A stretch of DNA of 64,000 nt from Flavipsychrobacter sp. GTDB taxonomy: Bacteria; Bacteroidota; Bacteroidia; Chitinophagales; Chitinophagaceae. Made by a program: the position numbers and the translations under genes. The stretch is taken from positions 59,395-123,394 of the forward strand of contig JAJNBJ010000007.1 of NCBI GenBank assembly GCA_021155965.1, given 5' to 3'. The notes under the pieces were generated by a model, which did not search any database, was not told where the DNA came from, and saw only the letters and a program-made list of their open reading frames with translations. Positions 50,236-59,209 of this stretch are shown piece after piece (the stretch's first letter is position 1; every line of letters begins with the position of its first letter).

Positions 50236-51687
50236 ATGTTGCGGTTATTTTTTGTATTGTTTTTATTAACTCCTGTGCTTGTCCACGCGCAGTTACTGCC
50301 CAAAGAAGGCAGCCAGCTCAACTACCGGATCATTGGTTTCACCTTCCCGGCAACACTAGATCCCGGCCCTTATACCATAGAGATAGCCATGGGCAATTAC
50401 AACAATGCAGATTCCTTCAACAGCAATATCATTAAAACAGTAACCTCCAAAACAAACAAAACAATTATTGAAGTACCCGCATTCGCACGGGAATATACCT
50501 GGCGGTACAAAGGTAAAGACCAGAAAGCTACAGGGCTGCACCACTTCAGCACTTACTTAAGGCCCTGTGGCGATACTGCCGTAATGCGCCTGCGCGTGGT
50601 GCAGGAAGCAGAAATGTATAAGGACGCCTACATTTTCACCGACAACAACCGGACAATGTACAATATGAAGGGCGAACCGGTTTGGTTCCTGCCCAATGTG
50701 GCTAACAGGGTAGATGAGCACTCAGACCTGCGCGATATAAAACTTACACCCACCGGCACTATCACTTTTATCAATTCTGAGATGGCTTACGAGATCAACT
50801 ATGGCGGCGATATACTGTGGGAAGCCAACTATAAAGGCAAAGTAAATAAGGATAAATCTGAATTTTACCACCATGAGCTTACAAAACTGTCCAACGGTCA
50901 TTATATGGTTTTGGGCAATGAGTTTGTGGCTGTGCCAAGGGAAAATACAGGGGGCTCTAACATGATAAAAATGATACAGTTCGGCACTGTTATTGAATAT
51001 GACAAGCAGGGAAATGTGATCTGGTCGTGGAAAGCATCCACGCATTTTAAAGATGTGCCTTACATCTATCGCAAATGGCCAAGTGGCAGGCAGGAGAACA
51101 CTATGCACCAGAATTCGTTCTATTTCGATGAAAAGAAAAAGAACCTTTATGTGAGCTTTAAGAACACCAACCAGGTGGTGAAGATCAAATACCCTGAAGG
51201 GAAAATACTGAATATTTATGGTAAACCCTATGTACCCGATGATGAGGAGAACCATCTGTTCTGCGACCAGCATAGCGTGAAACTTAACAGCAAGGGAAAC
51301 CTGATGCTGTTCAATAACAACATGTGCAACTGGACTGAAAAACCGAAAGTAGTGGTGTTCAAAGAACCACCGCCCGGCAACAACAAACTGGAGAAGATAT
51401 GGGAATATGAGGCGCCCGCAGAAGTGACCACGGTAATGGACAAGGGCCGTGATATCTATTACACCAGCGGGGGCAATGCCATTGAACTGCCCGATGGTTC
51501 TTTATTTATTTCCATGTGCAACCACTATGTGAACCTGTTCATCATTGACCGCGATAAAAAGATAAGGTGGAACGCAATACCCGAAAAATCAACCGAAGAT
51601 CACAAACAATGGTTGCCTGCAACACAATACCGGGCAAGTATTATCACCGCCAAGCAAATGGAAAAGTTAGTGTGGAGTGTGCAGTAG
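50236..51687 (+). CDS. Arylsulfotransferase (ASST)-like periplasmic protein
   Basis: I use the ATG at 50236 (483 residues, signal peptide FFVLFLLTPVLVHA). The beta-propeller-like body has ASST features: FYHHELTKLSNGHYMVLGNE, a later HQNSFYFDEKKKNLYVSFKN, and FCDQHSVKLNSKGNLMLFNN with conserved His. ASSTs move sulfate between phenolic substrates with a histidine intermediate. The substrate here is unknown. Confidence 0.75.
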   Translation: MLRLFFVLFLLTPVLVHAQLLPKEGSQLNYRIIGFTFPATLDPGPYTIEIAMGNYNNADSFNSNIIKTVTSKTNKTIIEVPAFAREYTWRYKGKDQKATGLHHFSTYLRPCGDTAVMRLRVVQEAEMYKDAYIFTDNNRTMYNMKGEPVWFLPNVANRVDEHSDLRDIKLTPTGTITFINSEMAYEINYGGDILWEANYKGKVNKDKSEFYHHELTKLSNGHYMVLGNEFVAVPRENTGGSNMIKMIQFGTVIEYDKQGNVIWSWKASTHFKDVPYIYRKWPSGRQENTMHQNSFYFDEKKKNLYVSFKNTNQVVKIKYPEGKILNIYGKPYVPDDEENHLFCDQHSVKLNSKGNLMLFNNNMCNWTEKPKVVVFKEPPPGNNKLEKIWEYEAPAEVTTVMDKGRDIYYTSGGNAIELPDGSLFISMCNHYVNLFIIDRDKKIRWNAIPEKSTEDHKQWLPATQYRASIITAKQMEKLVWSVQ

Positions 51688-51691
51688 CTGC

Positions 51692-52078
51692 TTACTCTAC
51701 TTCGCCGTCCCGTAATTCCCGTGTTAACTTAGTGAAACCTACTACATTACCTTCCGCATCATGTATTGCAGTGATCACAATGCTGCCCCAGAAGATAGTG
51801 CCATCTCGTCTCACACGCCTGCCCACATGCCTCGCTGTTCCTTCCCTCGTTGCGAGCTCAATAAGCTTTTCAGGTAATTTTGCCTGCCGGTCCTCAGGAA
51901 GATAAAATATGCGAAAGTTCTGGCCTACAATTTCGCCTTCCTTATATCCTTTTATTTGTTCAACCCCTTTGTTCCAGGTAAGAATGGTGCCTTCAGTGTC
52001 TAATAAAATAATTGCGTAGTCCTGTATCTCCGAAAGCATCTTTCGATGCAATTCCTCAAGTTTGATCGTAATATTCAT
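51692..52078 (-). CDS. Stand-alone PAS domain protein
   Basis: The 128-residue protein is a single PAS domain: YAIILLDTEGTILTWNKGVE, EGEIVGQNFRIFYLPED and the PAC part RRDGTIFWGSIVITAIHDAE. It has no output domain, so it may act on a partner such as a kinase or a diguanylate cyclase encoded elsewhere. Its stop is 4 bases from the stop of the ASST-like gene. Confidence 0.85.
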   Translation of the reverse strand: MNITIKLEELHRKMLSEIQDYAIILLDTEGTILTWNKGVEQIKGYKEGEIVGQNFRIFYLPEDRQAKLPEKLIELATREGTARHVGRRVRRDGTIFWGSIVITAIHDAEGNVVGFTKLTRELRDGEVE

Positions 52079-52296
52079 GTACGGATAATGTTGAAAAAAT
52101 CATGCCATAGGTTTTTTTATTATTTGTGCTTCTTCTCATTATGGCGCTATCACCTATAAGAGACCAGTCCATATAGTGTTAATGCATATCATGCATTAGA
52201 AAATAAGCTACTCCATATAGTGCTATTGCTAATGCTTTCTTTATCTTTGTAACAGTCATACTTCCTTTAAACCACTAGCTGAAAAAACTGTTACAA

Positions 52297-52695
52297 ATGA
52301 AAAAGCCGTTTTTTTTCAATTCAACGAATATATTAGTGGGCATTCGCTTCATTGCCCGGCTGATGGTAGTGGCGTTGTTTATTGTATTCATCACTTTATT
52401 CATTACAGAGCCGGCCAGCCAGAGAAACCTTAATCCTTTTGGACTGGCTATCTACGAATCATTGCTGGTTGTCGCTTTTTATGCTGCCCTCGCAGGGCTT
52501 ATCATAGCCTTTAGTTTTGAAGGGTTGGGCGGCTTCATGACCATTGCCGGCCTTACCGCTTTCTCTATACTGTATTATATGCTCAAGGGTGCGATGCTGT
52601 GGAATATATGGATACTCGGCCTCCCGGCAGTATTGTTCCTTATATGCTGGTGGTTTACTAACTACTCGGCAGATTATGATGTTTACCGCAGCTGA
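52297..52695 (+). CDS. Small membrane protein, similar layout to the one at 39788
   Basis: The 132-residue product has four hydrophobic segments (LMVVALFIVFITLFI, LLVVAFYAALAGLIIAFSF, FMTIAGLTAFSILYYML and ILGLPAVLFLICWWF). It shares the order of helices and the central Gly-rich segment with the protein at 39788-40141. No function is recognised. Confidence 0.6.
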   Translation: MKKPFFFNSTNILVGIRFIARLMVVALFIVFITLFITEPASQRNLNPFGLAIYESLLVVAFYAALAGLIIAFSFEGLGGFMTIAGLTAFSILYYMLKGAMLWNIWILGLPAVLFLICWWFTNYSADYDVYRS

Positions 52696-52706
52696 TCCCT
52701 GCATAT

Positions 52707-53360
52707 TTACTTAATATCCGCCTGTAATTTCTTCACCATCTCAAGATGGGTACGCAATGTTGGTAGTGCTTTTTCTATCATGGCTTTCACTGCCGCATCC
52801 TCCACCTGCCCCTTTGCACCTTCAAAATTGCCAATGGCAGATTCATGCCGGTGGAACATATGCACCAACCATGCCTTATCCCATTCCGTGCCCGTTTTAT
52901 CGCTGATGTCGTCCAGCATCTTCTGCCCTTTACCACTATTGGCTACTGTCGGATAATTGTGTTTTGTTGCATACGCTTCCACCTCAGTTTTTATTTTCTT
53001 ATGGTCCGCCAGCATTCTTTTTGCATTTACTTTAAGGTTTTTGGATGTCGCTTTTGTCAATGCCACCTGCAACATCTCTATCTCATCGCCCGACCTTTCC
53101 ATCATTTCAGCAGTAAACGCCGAATCCGGATTTTTGCGCAACGCGGTAGATACCGCCGAACCCGCCTGTGTAGCCACTTCCTCCACTTTTCCCTGGGCAT
53201 CTTTCAATGCATCTTTAACCGAGTCCGCCATATCTGATACAGTTGATGACGAATCGGAAGTGCCATTATTTCCATTTGTATTGTTACCGCATGATACAGC
53301 AAATGTGAACAATACAGATACTATCAAAACGGTGATAATGTTGATCAAACGATAGTTCAT
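52707..53360 (-). CDS. DUF4142 lipoprotein (second copy)
   Basis: The 217-residue protein has a lipoprotein signal ending in LFTFAVSCGN and a Ser/Asn/Thr linker. An extra helical stretch (VKDALKDAQGKVEEVATQAG) precedes the DUF4142 core, with MLADHKKIKTEVEAYATKHN and AWLVHMFHRHESAIGNFEGA. It is convergent with the four-helix gene and is related to 44328. Confidence 0.8.
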   Translation of the reverse strand: MNYRLINIITVLIVSVLFTFAVSCGNNTNGNNGTSDSSSTVSDMADSVKDALKDAQGKVEEVATQAGSAVSTALRKNPDSAFTAEMMERSGDEIEMLQVALTKATSKNLKVNAKRMLADHKKIKTEVEAYATKHNYPTVANSGKGQKMLDDISDKTGTEWDKAWLVHMFHRHESAIGNFEGAKGQVEDAAVKAMIEKALPTLRTHLEMVKKLQADIK

Positions 53361-53514
53361 AAAAATATTTTTAGTGTTTTACTCATACATAAAAAATATA
53401 CCAGTAGGCAGCAAGCAACTGAAACAACAAGTTACGTGCTGGCATAATTTTAGTATCCCGATAGATTTTAACATACGATCAAAAAAGATCGGGAAACCGG
53501 AAAATTTTACTGTT

Positions 53515-53748
53515 ATGAGCAGTTTTAACCGGATCTTTGATGCAGTGAAGAAACACTGCGAGGATAGCGGGGCAGTAACCGGCAATAACCAGCTTCAGAA
53601 AATCGCTGGCGAAGCAGGTGTAACTATAGACAGGTTACACTTTTACCTGGAATGCCTGCAGGAGACGGGCGTGATCAAATATAATGCAACTGAAAAAACT
53701 GTAACCCTTACCGAAAAAGGCGCCAAAGCACTCAGGGTATTCCCATAA
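53515..53748 (+). CDS. Small winged-helix protein
   Basis: I use the ATG at 53515 (77 residues); the upstream frame is not protein-like. The sequence (LQKIAGEAGVTIDRLHFYLE, CLQETGVIKYNATEKTVTLT, EKGAKAL) is a compact winged helix. It may bind DNA on its own or be a small adaptor. It is convergent with the GlxA-like regulator gene, eight bases away. Confidence 0.65.
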   Translation: MSSFNRIFDAVKKHCEDSGAVTGNNQLQKIAGEAGVTIDRLHFYLECLQETGVIKYNATEKTVTLTEKGAKALRVFP

Positions 53749-53755
53749 AAGATAG

Positions 53756-54736
53756 CTATACCATTACAGCCTGTTTATTATACTTATTGCGGTATTCAAT
53801 AGGTGTCAGCCCGGTAAGCTTTTTAAAAATAATACGGAATGCCTTGGTATCGGTGTAGCCAACATCCATCATCACTTCATTTATATTTTTCCGGCTGTTC
53901 TCGAAGCTGCGTTTGGCAGCTTCTATTTTAATACGGTGTATGTACTCAAGCACAGAGTTATTGGTGGCATTCTTGAACCTGCGCTCAAAACTGCGCCTGC
54001 CTATGGCAACCATATCCGCCAATTCGTCTACAGATATCTTTTCGCCTATATTCTTTTCTATATAGTCTTGTGTCTTTTTTATGGCATCATCAGCATGGTT
54101 TTTCTGCCCTTTGAACATTGCAAACGCACTCTGGCTCTCCCTGTCTATATCAACGGCAAAATACTTGGAAGCAAGAATGGCAGTTGGGCGGTCGGTGTAT
54201 TTTTCCACCAGGTGCAATAACAGGTTCCAGTATGAATTGGCTCCCCCGCTGGAATAGATACGGTGCTCTTCAGTTATTACACTGCCATCTATCACCTCCA
54301 CTTCCGGGAACAGTTCCCGGAACTCATTCTGGAAACCCCAGTGGGTAGAACATTTCTTGCCATTCAGCAATCCTGTTGATGCCAGCAGGAATGCCCCCAC
54401 GCACAGCGATGCTATTTCGGCGCCCCCTGCATACTGTTGCTTTATCCATGGTATCAGTGCCTTGTTCTGCGCAATACCCGATTGCATATCCCCGAACAGT
54501 GCTGGTATCAGCACAAGATCTGTTTTCTTAATATCCTTCAGCTGCTTATCTGTATGCACAGAATACATGCCGCCATTCAGCTTCACTTCTTTTTTAGCGC
54601 CCACCAACTGCACATTGAATAACGGCGGCCTGCCATTCATGGCCATGAACTGGTTCACCGCGCTGAACAGGTATTGCGGATCGGCTATTGCCTGCATCAC
54701 TGAAGATTCCGGAACAAGTATTGCTACATTTTTCAT
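53756..54736 (-). CDS. GlxA-family transcriptional regulator (DJ-1/PfpI domain and AraC HTH)
   Basis: The 326-residue protein has an N-terminal DJ-1/PfpI-like domain with the nucleophile-elbow Cys in IASLCVGAFLLASTGLLNGK and a C-terminal AraC HTH (KISVDELADMVAIGRRSFER and DVGYTDTKAFRIIFKKLTGL). It diverges from a seven-gene operon, and two direct repeats lie between them, so it probably controls both. The inducer is unknown. Confidence 0.9.
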   Translation of the reverse strand: MKNVAILVPESSVMQAIADPQYLFSAVNQFMAMNGRPPLFNVQLVGAKKEVKLNGGMYSVHTDKQLKDIKKTDLVLIPALFGDMQSGIAQNKALIPWIKQQYAGGAEIASLCVGAFLLASTGLLNGKKCSTHWGFQNEFRELFPEVEVIDGSVITEEHRIYSSGGANSYWNLLLHLVEKYTDRPTAILASKYFAVDIDRESQSAFAMFKGQKNHADDAIKKTQDYIEKNIGEKISVDELADMVAIGRRSFERRFKNATNNSVLEYIHRIKIEAAKRSFENSRKNINEVMMDVGYTDTKAFRIIFKKLTGLTPIEYRNKYNKQAVMV

Positions 54737-54791
54737 CTCGCGATAGTTTTCTGGGTCAAAGATATTATGCTAATATCAGTAAAGATACGAT

Positions 54792-54876
54792 TTGTCGCAA
54801 AACACCCTTGCTTTGTCATTTTTGCCACCAAGACAAATACCCACTGTCGTAAAATACCTCTTTATTGTCATTACTG
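54792..54876. promoter_or_regulatory. Two direct-repeat operators for the GlxA-type regulator
   Basis: Repeat 1 (54792-54824) and repeat 2 (54844-54876) share TGTCGnAAAAnACC and TTGTCATT blocks (23 of 33 bases) and start 52 bases apart, about five helical turns. Repeat 2 ends 27 bases before a weak -7 box CATCTTTG at 54904-54911, which lacks a TTTG box. This is the typical layout for AraC-type activation. Confidence 0.6.
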
Positions 54877-54949
54877 TGTATCACGCATGCCGCATTAGTG
54901 TCGCATCTTTGTGTTGTTAATTATTCATAACAATTAAAAACCAAAAACA

Positions 54950-55369
54950 ATGGCAAACACAGAAAAAGTAACCGTACAAAATACAGTGAACGCACCGGTG
55001 GAAAAGGTATGGACACTCTTCACTACACCGGCAGACATTATGAACTGGAATAGTGCATCGCCCGATTGGCACACACCAAAGGCTGAGAACGACCTGCGCA
55101 CGGGTGGCAATTTCTCTTTCACTATGGCAGCAAAGGATGGCAGCTTCAGTTTCGATTTCGCCGGTGTTTACGATGAAGTGCAAAACCATCAGGTTATTGC
55201 TTACACCATGGGCGATGGCAGGCAGGCACGCACAACGTTCGAGCCTTCAGGCAGCACAACTAAAGTAACCACCACATTTGATGCCGAAAGCGAAAACCCG
55301 GTAGAAATGCAGCGCGGCGGCTGGCAGGCTATACTTGACAACTTCAAAAACTATACTGAAGCAAACTAA
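54950..55369 (+). CDS. SRPBCC (AHSA1-like) domain protein
   Basis: The 139-residue protein has the AHSA1 pattern: TVQNTVNAPVEKVWTLFTTP, then DIMNWNSASPDWHTPKAEND and FSFTMAAKDGSFSFDFAGVY. The fold binds a hydrophobic ligand in a cavity. It is the first gene of an operon of seven genes controlled by the divergent GlxA-type regulator. Confidence 0.88.
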   Translation: MANTEKVTVQNTVNAPVEKVWTLFTTPADIMNWNSASPDWHTPKAENDLRTGGNFSFTMAAKDGSFSFDFAGVYDEVQNHQVIAYTMGDGRQARTTFEPSGSTTKVTTTFDAESENPVEMQRGGWQAILDNFKNYTEAN

Positions 55370-55400
55370 AACACATTCTTTAACTGACTAAACATACACA

Positions 55401-55829
55401 ATGGCTATTCAAAAAATAACACCATTCTTATGGTTCGATAATAATGGAGCAGACGCGGCAAAATTCTACACAACCGTATTTAAAAACTCGCGCATTACCG
55501 CATCCAATCCATGGGTCACCCAATTTGAGCTGGAAGGATTGCAGATCTGCGCGCTTAATGGCGGACCGAAATTCAAGCTTGATGAGGCATTTTCTTTTTC
55601 TATCAGCTGCGATACACAAGAAGAAATAGATTATTACTGGAACACACTAACCGCAGATGGCGGAGAAGAAAGCATGTGCGGCTGGCTGAAAGATAAGTAT
55701 GGCCTTTCGTGGCAGGTAGTGCCTTCCATCCTCGGAAAGCTGATGAGCGACCCGGAAAAAGGGCAGCGCGTAATGAACGCATTCCTGCAGATGAGAAAAT
55801 TCGATATTCAAACACTATTAGATGCTTAA
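55401..55829 (+). CDS. VOC family protein, PhnB-like (first copy)
   Basis: The 142-residue protein fits the PhnB/3-demethylubiquinone methyltransferase-like VOC group: ITPFLWFDNNGADAAKFYTT at the start and WQVVPSILGKLMSDPEKGQR near the end. The protein lies 31 bases after the SRPBCC gene. Members are enzymes or resistance proteins; the reaction cannot be read from sequence. Confidence 0.85.
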   Translation: MAIQKITPFLWFDNNGADAAKFYTTVFKNSRITASNPWVTQFELEGLQICALNGGPKFKLDEAFSFSISCDTQEEIDYYWNTLTADGGEESMCGWLKDKYGLSWQVVPSILGKLMSDPEKGQRVMNAFLQMRKFDIQTLLDA

Positions 55830-55835
55830 CCAGTA

Positions 55836-56252
55836 ATGACAACGATCAATACATACCTTACTTTCAGCGGCAACTGCCGGGAAGCGATGACATTCTATAA
55901 AGAATGCCTGGGAGGCCAGCTCACTATACAAACCATTGGCGAATCGCCCATGTCGGATAAACTGCCGCAGCAAATGAAGGACTGCATATTACATGCGGCG
56001 CTCACGCGGGGGCAAATGGTGCTCATGGCATCGGATATGACCCCTGATAACGGGCTGGTAAAAGGCAACGCGATTTCGCTGGTATTGCAGTGCAGCAGCG
56101 AAGAAGAAATACGCAACAGTTACAAGGCACTGGCTGCCGGGGGCAATGCCACCCATCCGCTGGAACATACCTTTTGGGGTGCACTCTTTGGCGGGCTAAC
56201 AGATAAGTATGGCAACCACTGGCTGCTTAATTACGAACAAACAAAACAATAA
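55836..56252 (+). CDS. VOC family protein, PhnB-like (second copy)
   Basis: The 138-residue protein starts TINTYLTFSGNCREAMTFYK and contains ECLGGQLTIQTIGESPM and DKYGNHWLLNYEQ, typical of glyoxalase-like PhnB proteins. It follows the first VOC gene with a 6-base gap, and the two are diverged from each other. Confidence 0.88.
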   Translation: MTTINTYLTFSGNCREAMTFYKECLGGQLTIQTIGESPMSDKLPQQMKDCILHAALTRGQMVLMASDMTPDNGLVKGNAISLVLQCSSEEEIRNSYKALAAGGNATHPLEHTFWGALFGGLTDKYGNHWLLNYEQTKQ

Positions 56253-56274
56253 TTCACTTTAAAAAACCAAAAAC

Positions 56275-56682
56275 ATGAAAAAGACTAAGATCACATTCTG
56301 GATCATCACAGCATTGTTTGCTGCTTTTATGATACTGACATCCATACCGGATATTACAATGAACAAAGACGGCATAGCATTCATGGATCACATAGGTTAC
56401 CAGCCCTATATCATGCCTTTCCTGGGCATTGCAAAGATACTTGGCTGCATAGCCATACTCATTCCCGGATTTCCACGGTTAAAGGAATGGGCATATGCAG
56501 GGCTGTTTTTCGATCTCATAGGCGCCACGTATTCACAAATAGCTACCGATGGCCTCTTGCCGCAAATATCGTTCATGCTGCTGCCTATAGCATTGTTAAT
56601 TATTTCTTATGCTTTATACCATAAGATAAACGGGCAAAGGCTTAGTATCTTTACAGCGCAGCAATTAAAACCCGCAATATGA
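56275..56682 (+). CDS. DoxX-like membrane protein
   Basis: The 135-residue protein has four membrane segments and the DoxX-like pattern ITFWIITALFAAFMILTSIP, PYIMPFLGIAKILGCIAILI and GLFFDLIGATYSQIATDG. DoxX proteins are linked to redox and quinone metabolism. Its stop overlaps the next start by four bases. Confidence 0.82.
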   Translation: MKKTKITFWIITALFAAFMILTSIPDITMNKDGIAFMDHIGYQPYIMPFLGIAKILGCIAILIPGFPRLKEWAYAGLFFDLIGATYSQIATDGLLPQISFMLLPIALLIISYALYHKINGQRLSIFTAQQLKPAI

Positions 56683-57233
56683 ACAAACTATCTGTTTTTA
56701 TTTTTGCCACACTTAATGGTTTTTACAAAGGTACCAGTGAGGACATAAGCTGGCACAAGCATGGAGACGAAGAGCACCAATTCGCAATAGACTCAGTTAA
56801 GACAGGGAATATGCTCCTGTTCGGTCGCATTACTTACCAGATGATGGCCGGCTACTGGCCCACACCACAGGCACTCAAGAACGACCCGCAGATGACAATG
56901 GCAATGAACGCAGCAGAAAAGGTGGTCTTCTCCCGGACATTGGAAAAGGCTGAGTGGAACAATACCCGGCTGGTGAAAGACAATATGTTCGAAGAAATAA
57001 AACGGCTAAAAAAAACAGGTGGTAAGAATATGACCCTGTTGGGCAGTGGCAATGTATTGACACAATTGGCAGAGCAAAAGCTAATAGATGAGTACCAGAT
57101 ACTGATAGACCCTGTTGCTATAGACGATGGCACTCCCATGTTCAAATACATCAGCCATACCCTGGAACTGAAGCTTACAAGTACACGTAGCTTTAATAGC
57201 GGAATTGTGCTATTAAACTACAAACCCGCATAA
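56679..57233 (+). CDS. Dihydrofolate reductase-like (RibD C-terminal) protein
   Basis: The 184-residue product has the RibD C-terminal fold: VFIFATLNGFYKGTSEDISW, LLFGRITYQMMAGYWPTPQA, KVVFSRTLEKAEWNNTRLVK and NMTLLGSGNVLTQLAEQKLI. Such proteins reduce small substrates with NADPH. It overlaps the DoxX-like gene (ATGA-type) and so is co-translated. Confidence 0.88.
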   Translation: MNKLSVFIFATLNGFYKGTSEDISWHKHGDEEHQFAIDSVKTGNMLLFGRITYQMMAGYWPTPQALKNDPQMTMAMNAAEKVVFSRTLEKAEWNNTRLVKDNMFEEIKRLKKTGGKNMTLLGSGNVLTQLAEQKLIDEYQILIDPVAIDDGTPMFKYISHTLELKLTSTRSFNSGIVLLNYKPA

Positions 57234-57235
57234 CG

Positions 57236-57634
57236 ATGAAAAAAGAAACCACACACAACGAAGTAGATGCCTACATAGCAGCCTACCCAGCCGATGTGCA
57301 GAAAAAATTGCAGCAGGTACGGAACACCATTCGCAAAGCTGCTCCTGACGCAGAGGAGGTGATCAGTTACAGTATGCCCGGCTATAAGTATCATGGCATG
57401 TTGGTGTATTTCGCAGCATGGAAGACCCATATTGGCTTTTATGCCGTACCATCGGGCCATGCAGCATTCAAAGAAGAATTGTCAGCTTACAAAGGAGCAA
57501 AAGGTTCGGTGCAGTTCCCGTTGGATAAGCCTATGCCTGTGGCGCTGATAACAAAGATCGTTAAGTTCCGCATGAGGGAAAACGAAGAACAGGCGATGAT
57601 GAAAGAACTGGCAAAACCATCAAAGAGGAAATGA
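57236..57634 (+). CDS. DUF1801 (YdhG-like) protein
   Basis: The 132-residue protein has VDAYIAAYPADVQKKLQQVR, APDAEEVISYSMPGYKYHGM and AAWKTHIGFYAVPSGHAAFK, all typical of DUF1801, a family related to an iron chaperone-like fold. It is the sixth gene of the operon and overlaps the next gene by four bases. Confidence 0.88.
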   Translation: MKKETTHNEVDAYIAAYPADVQKKLQQVRNTIRKAAPDAEEVISYSMPGYKYHGMLVYFAAWKTHIGFYAVPSGHAAFKEELSAYKGAKGSVQFPLDKPMPVALITKIVKFRMRENEEQAMMKELAKPSKRK

Positions 57635-57852
57635 CCATTTTTATGGTAGAAGTATTCAAGACAAATATCACCAGCACAGCAATTGCGGATAGCCTGATCG
57701 CAGAGTTACAGCTACTCTTTCCTCATACTGTGATCAACTTCGACCTTGACGATTGCGATAATATCCTGCGCATTAAGGGTGAAAACATACAGCCACTTCA
57801 TGTTGTAGCCCACCTGGAAACACAAGGGCACCTTTGCGAAATATTACACTAA
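57631..57852 (+). CDS. Small protein ending the operon, function unknown
   Basis: The 73-residue product (start at 57631 or 57643) reads MVEVFKTNITSTAIADSLIA, ELQLLFPHTVINFDLDDCDN and ILRIKGENIQPLHVVAHLET. The pattern resembles a small ferredoxin-like heavy-metal-associated fold without the Cys pair. It overlaps the DUF1801 stop and so belongs to the operon. Confidence 0.7.
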   Translation: MTIFMVEVFKTNITSTAIADSLIAELQLLFPHTVINFDLDDCDNILRIKGENIQPLHVVAHLETQGHLCEILH

Positions 57853-57881
57853 AGTGTACCTTTTTTGTTAGAAAGGACCCT

Positions 57882-57889
57882 TAGTTTTG
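57882..57889 (+). promoter_or_regulatory. Candidate -7 box of the beta-barrel-type gene
   Basis: TAGTTTTG fits TAnnTTTG and lies just before the ATG at 57897; an ATG at 57909 may be the true start, giving a short leader. Confidence 0.35.
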
Positions 57890-57896
57890 TGTATAT

Positions 57897-59153
57897 ATGT
57901 TTTCGCATATGCCAGTACTTAGGTACATCCTCGTAATACTGTTCTTTTTACCGAATATCCTGTTCGCGCAAAACGGCGCCGGCATAGAGCAATTAATGAC
58001 TAAAAGGGTGATCACGCATAAAGATGCTTCTTATAATATTGCATTGCAGCTCCCCCGGCTACACAACGAAAACAAACAGGATACTATTGCTGAACTGATA
58101 AACTATACTGAGGAGAATTTTGGCTCATTGCCGGCAATTGTTCCCTATATAATAATAACACAAATAAAGGCAGGGACCTTTAAGGAGACCATCAAAAACC
58201 TGCCTCCTTATCTCATGGATTCTGCAAACCGAAGATATAATACGATCCGGAAGTATTCGGATAGTATGTTCTACACGGCGTACCTCTCCCAATATTACCT
58301 GAGATGGTATGCCGATAATTTTTTTATCGTCCATGATGAGTCCTATCCGCTTTATTTCAGGGTCACCTACGGTAATTATTTTGCCTTCCTGTCCGCACTC
58401 GCAAAAGAAACGCTGCAAAAACCCGGTTTGATGCCTGCTGAAAAGTGGCTGCTCAACTATTTCATTAAGCCAACCAGGGAACAACTAATGCAGGCCCGGG
58501 ATAAAAAGTATGAAGGGACCGCACTGCGAAGGTCTTTGCAGTCCCCATACCAGGACGATAATACCCACAGCGGGGTTGGCATTGGCCTGACCACCGGTAC
58601 CTGGATACCTACGGGCAACCTCTCTATAGTAGGCAATCATCCTTTCTTAGGGTACGTAGTTGGCGGCAGAAGCAAAAAATTCATGTGCGACGTGAGGGTG
58701 GATATACGTTTTCTCCGGTCGCCAAACACTTACCAGGTTGTTGCCCGCAACCGGGTCTTTAATACCGACCGTTTCTGGGGCCTGCTATGGGGCCTGGATG
58801 CAGGATATGAATTGACCGCACAAAAAAAGCACGCGGTAGAAATACTGGGTGGCCTGGGGTGGGAATATTTCCAGGCACTTTCAGGTGCTGTTATGCGGCA
58901 AAACAATCTTCGCAACAATGCAGGCAGCCTAAGCACCCTTAACCTCAATGCAGGACTGGGGTACAAATTCTTCTATAGGACAAGAGAGAGAAATGGCAGC
59001 ATAAATTTCTCCTACGTCAGCCTCTATGGTAAATATAACTTCCTTTACTATAACAATAGCGGCGGCTCAGACCTAAGTGGCGGTGCATTCACCATCGGTA
59101 TGAATTATGGCTTCTATTCACGTAACGTAAGGCATTACTATATTAACATGTAA
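57897..59153 (+). CDS. Exported protein with C-terminal beta-barrel-like region
   Basis: The 418-residue protein has a signal peptide (VLRYILVILFFLPNILFAQ). The first about 190 residues are helical (TIAELINYTEENFGSLPAIV); the last about 200 are strand-rich with Tyr/Gly/Asn (GLGYKFFYRTRERNGSINFS, GAFTIGMNYGFYS), like an outer-membrane barrel. No family is recognised. Start codons at 57897 and 57909 are both possible. Confidence 0.65.
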   Translation: MFSHMPVLRYILVILFFLPNILFAQNGAGIEQLMTKRVITHKDASYNIALQLPRLHNENKQDTIAELINYTEENFGSLPAIVPYIIITQIKAGTFKETIKNLPPYLMDSANRRYNTIRKYSDSMFYTAYLSQYYLRWYADNFFIVHDESYPLYFRVTYGNYFAFLSALAKETLQKPGLMPAEKWLLNYFIKPTREQLMQARDKKYEGTALRRSLQSPYQDDNTHSGVGIGLTTGTWIPTGNLSIVGNHPFLGYVVGGRSKKFMCDVRVDIRFLRSPNTYQVVARNRVFNTDRFWGLLWGLDAGYELTAQKKHAVEILGGLGWEYFQALSGAVMRQNNLRNNAGSLSTLNLNAGLGYKFFYRTRERNGSINFSYVSLYGKYNFLYYNNSGGSDLSGGAFTIGMNYGFYSRNVRHYYINM

Positions 59154-59179
59154 CGTTATGTTTCTTTCAAAACCTTTTG

Positions 59180-59187
59180 TAGGTTTG
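59180..59187 (+). promoter_or_regulatory. Candidate -7 box of the N-acetylmuramidase gene
   Basis: TAGGTTTG fits TAnnTTTG and lies 22 bases before the start codon. No clear TTTG box is found upstream. Confidence 0.35.
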
Positions 59188-59209
59188 TTACTTACTCAAA
59201 CTTTATTTT

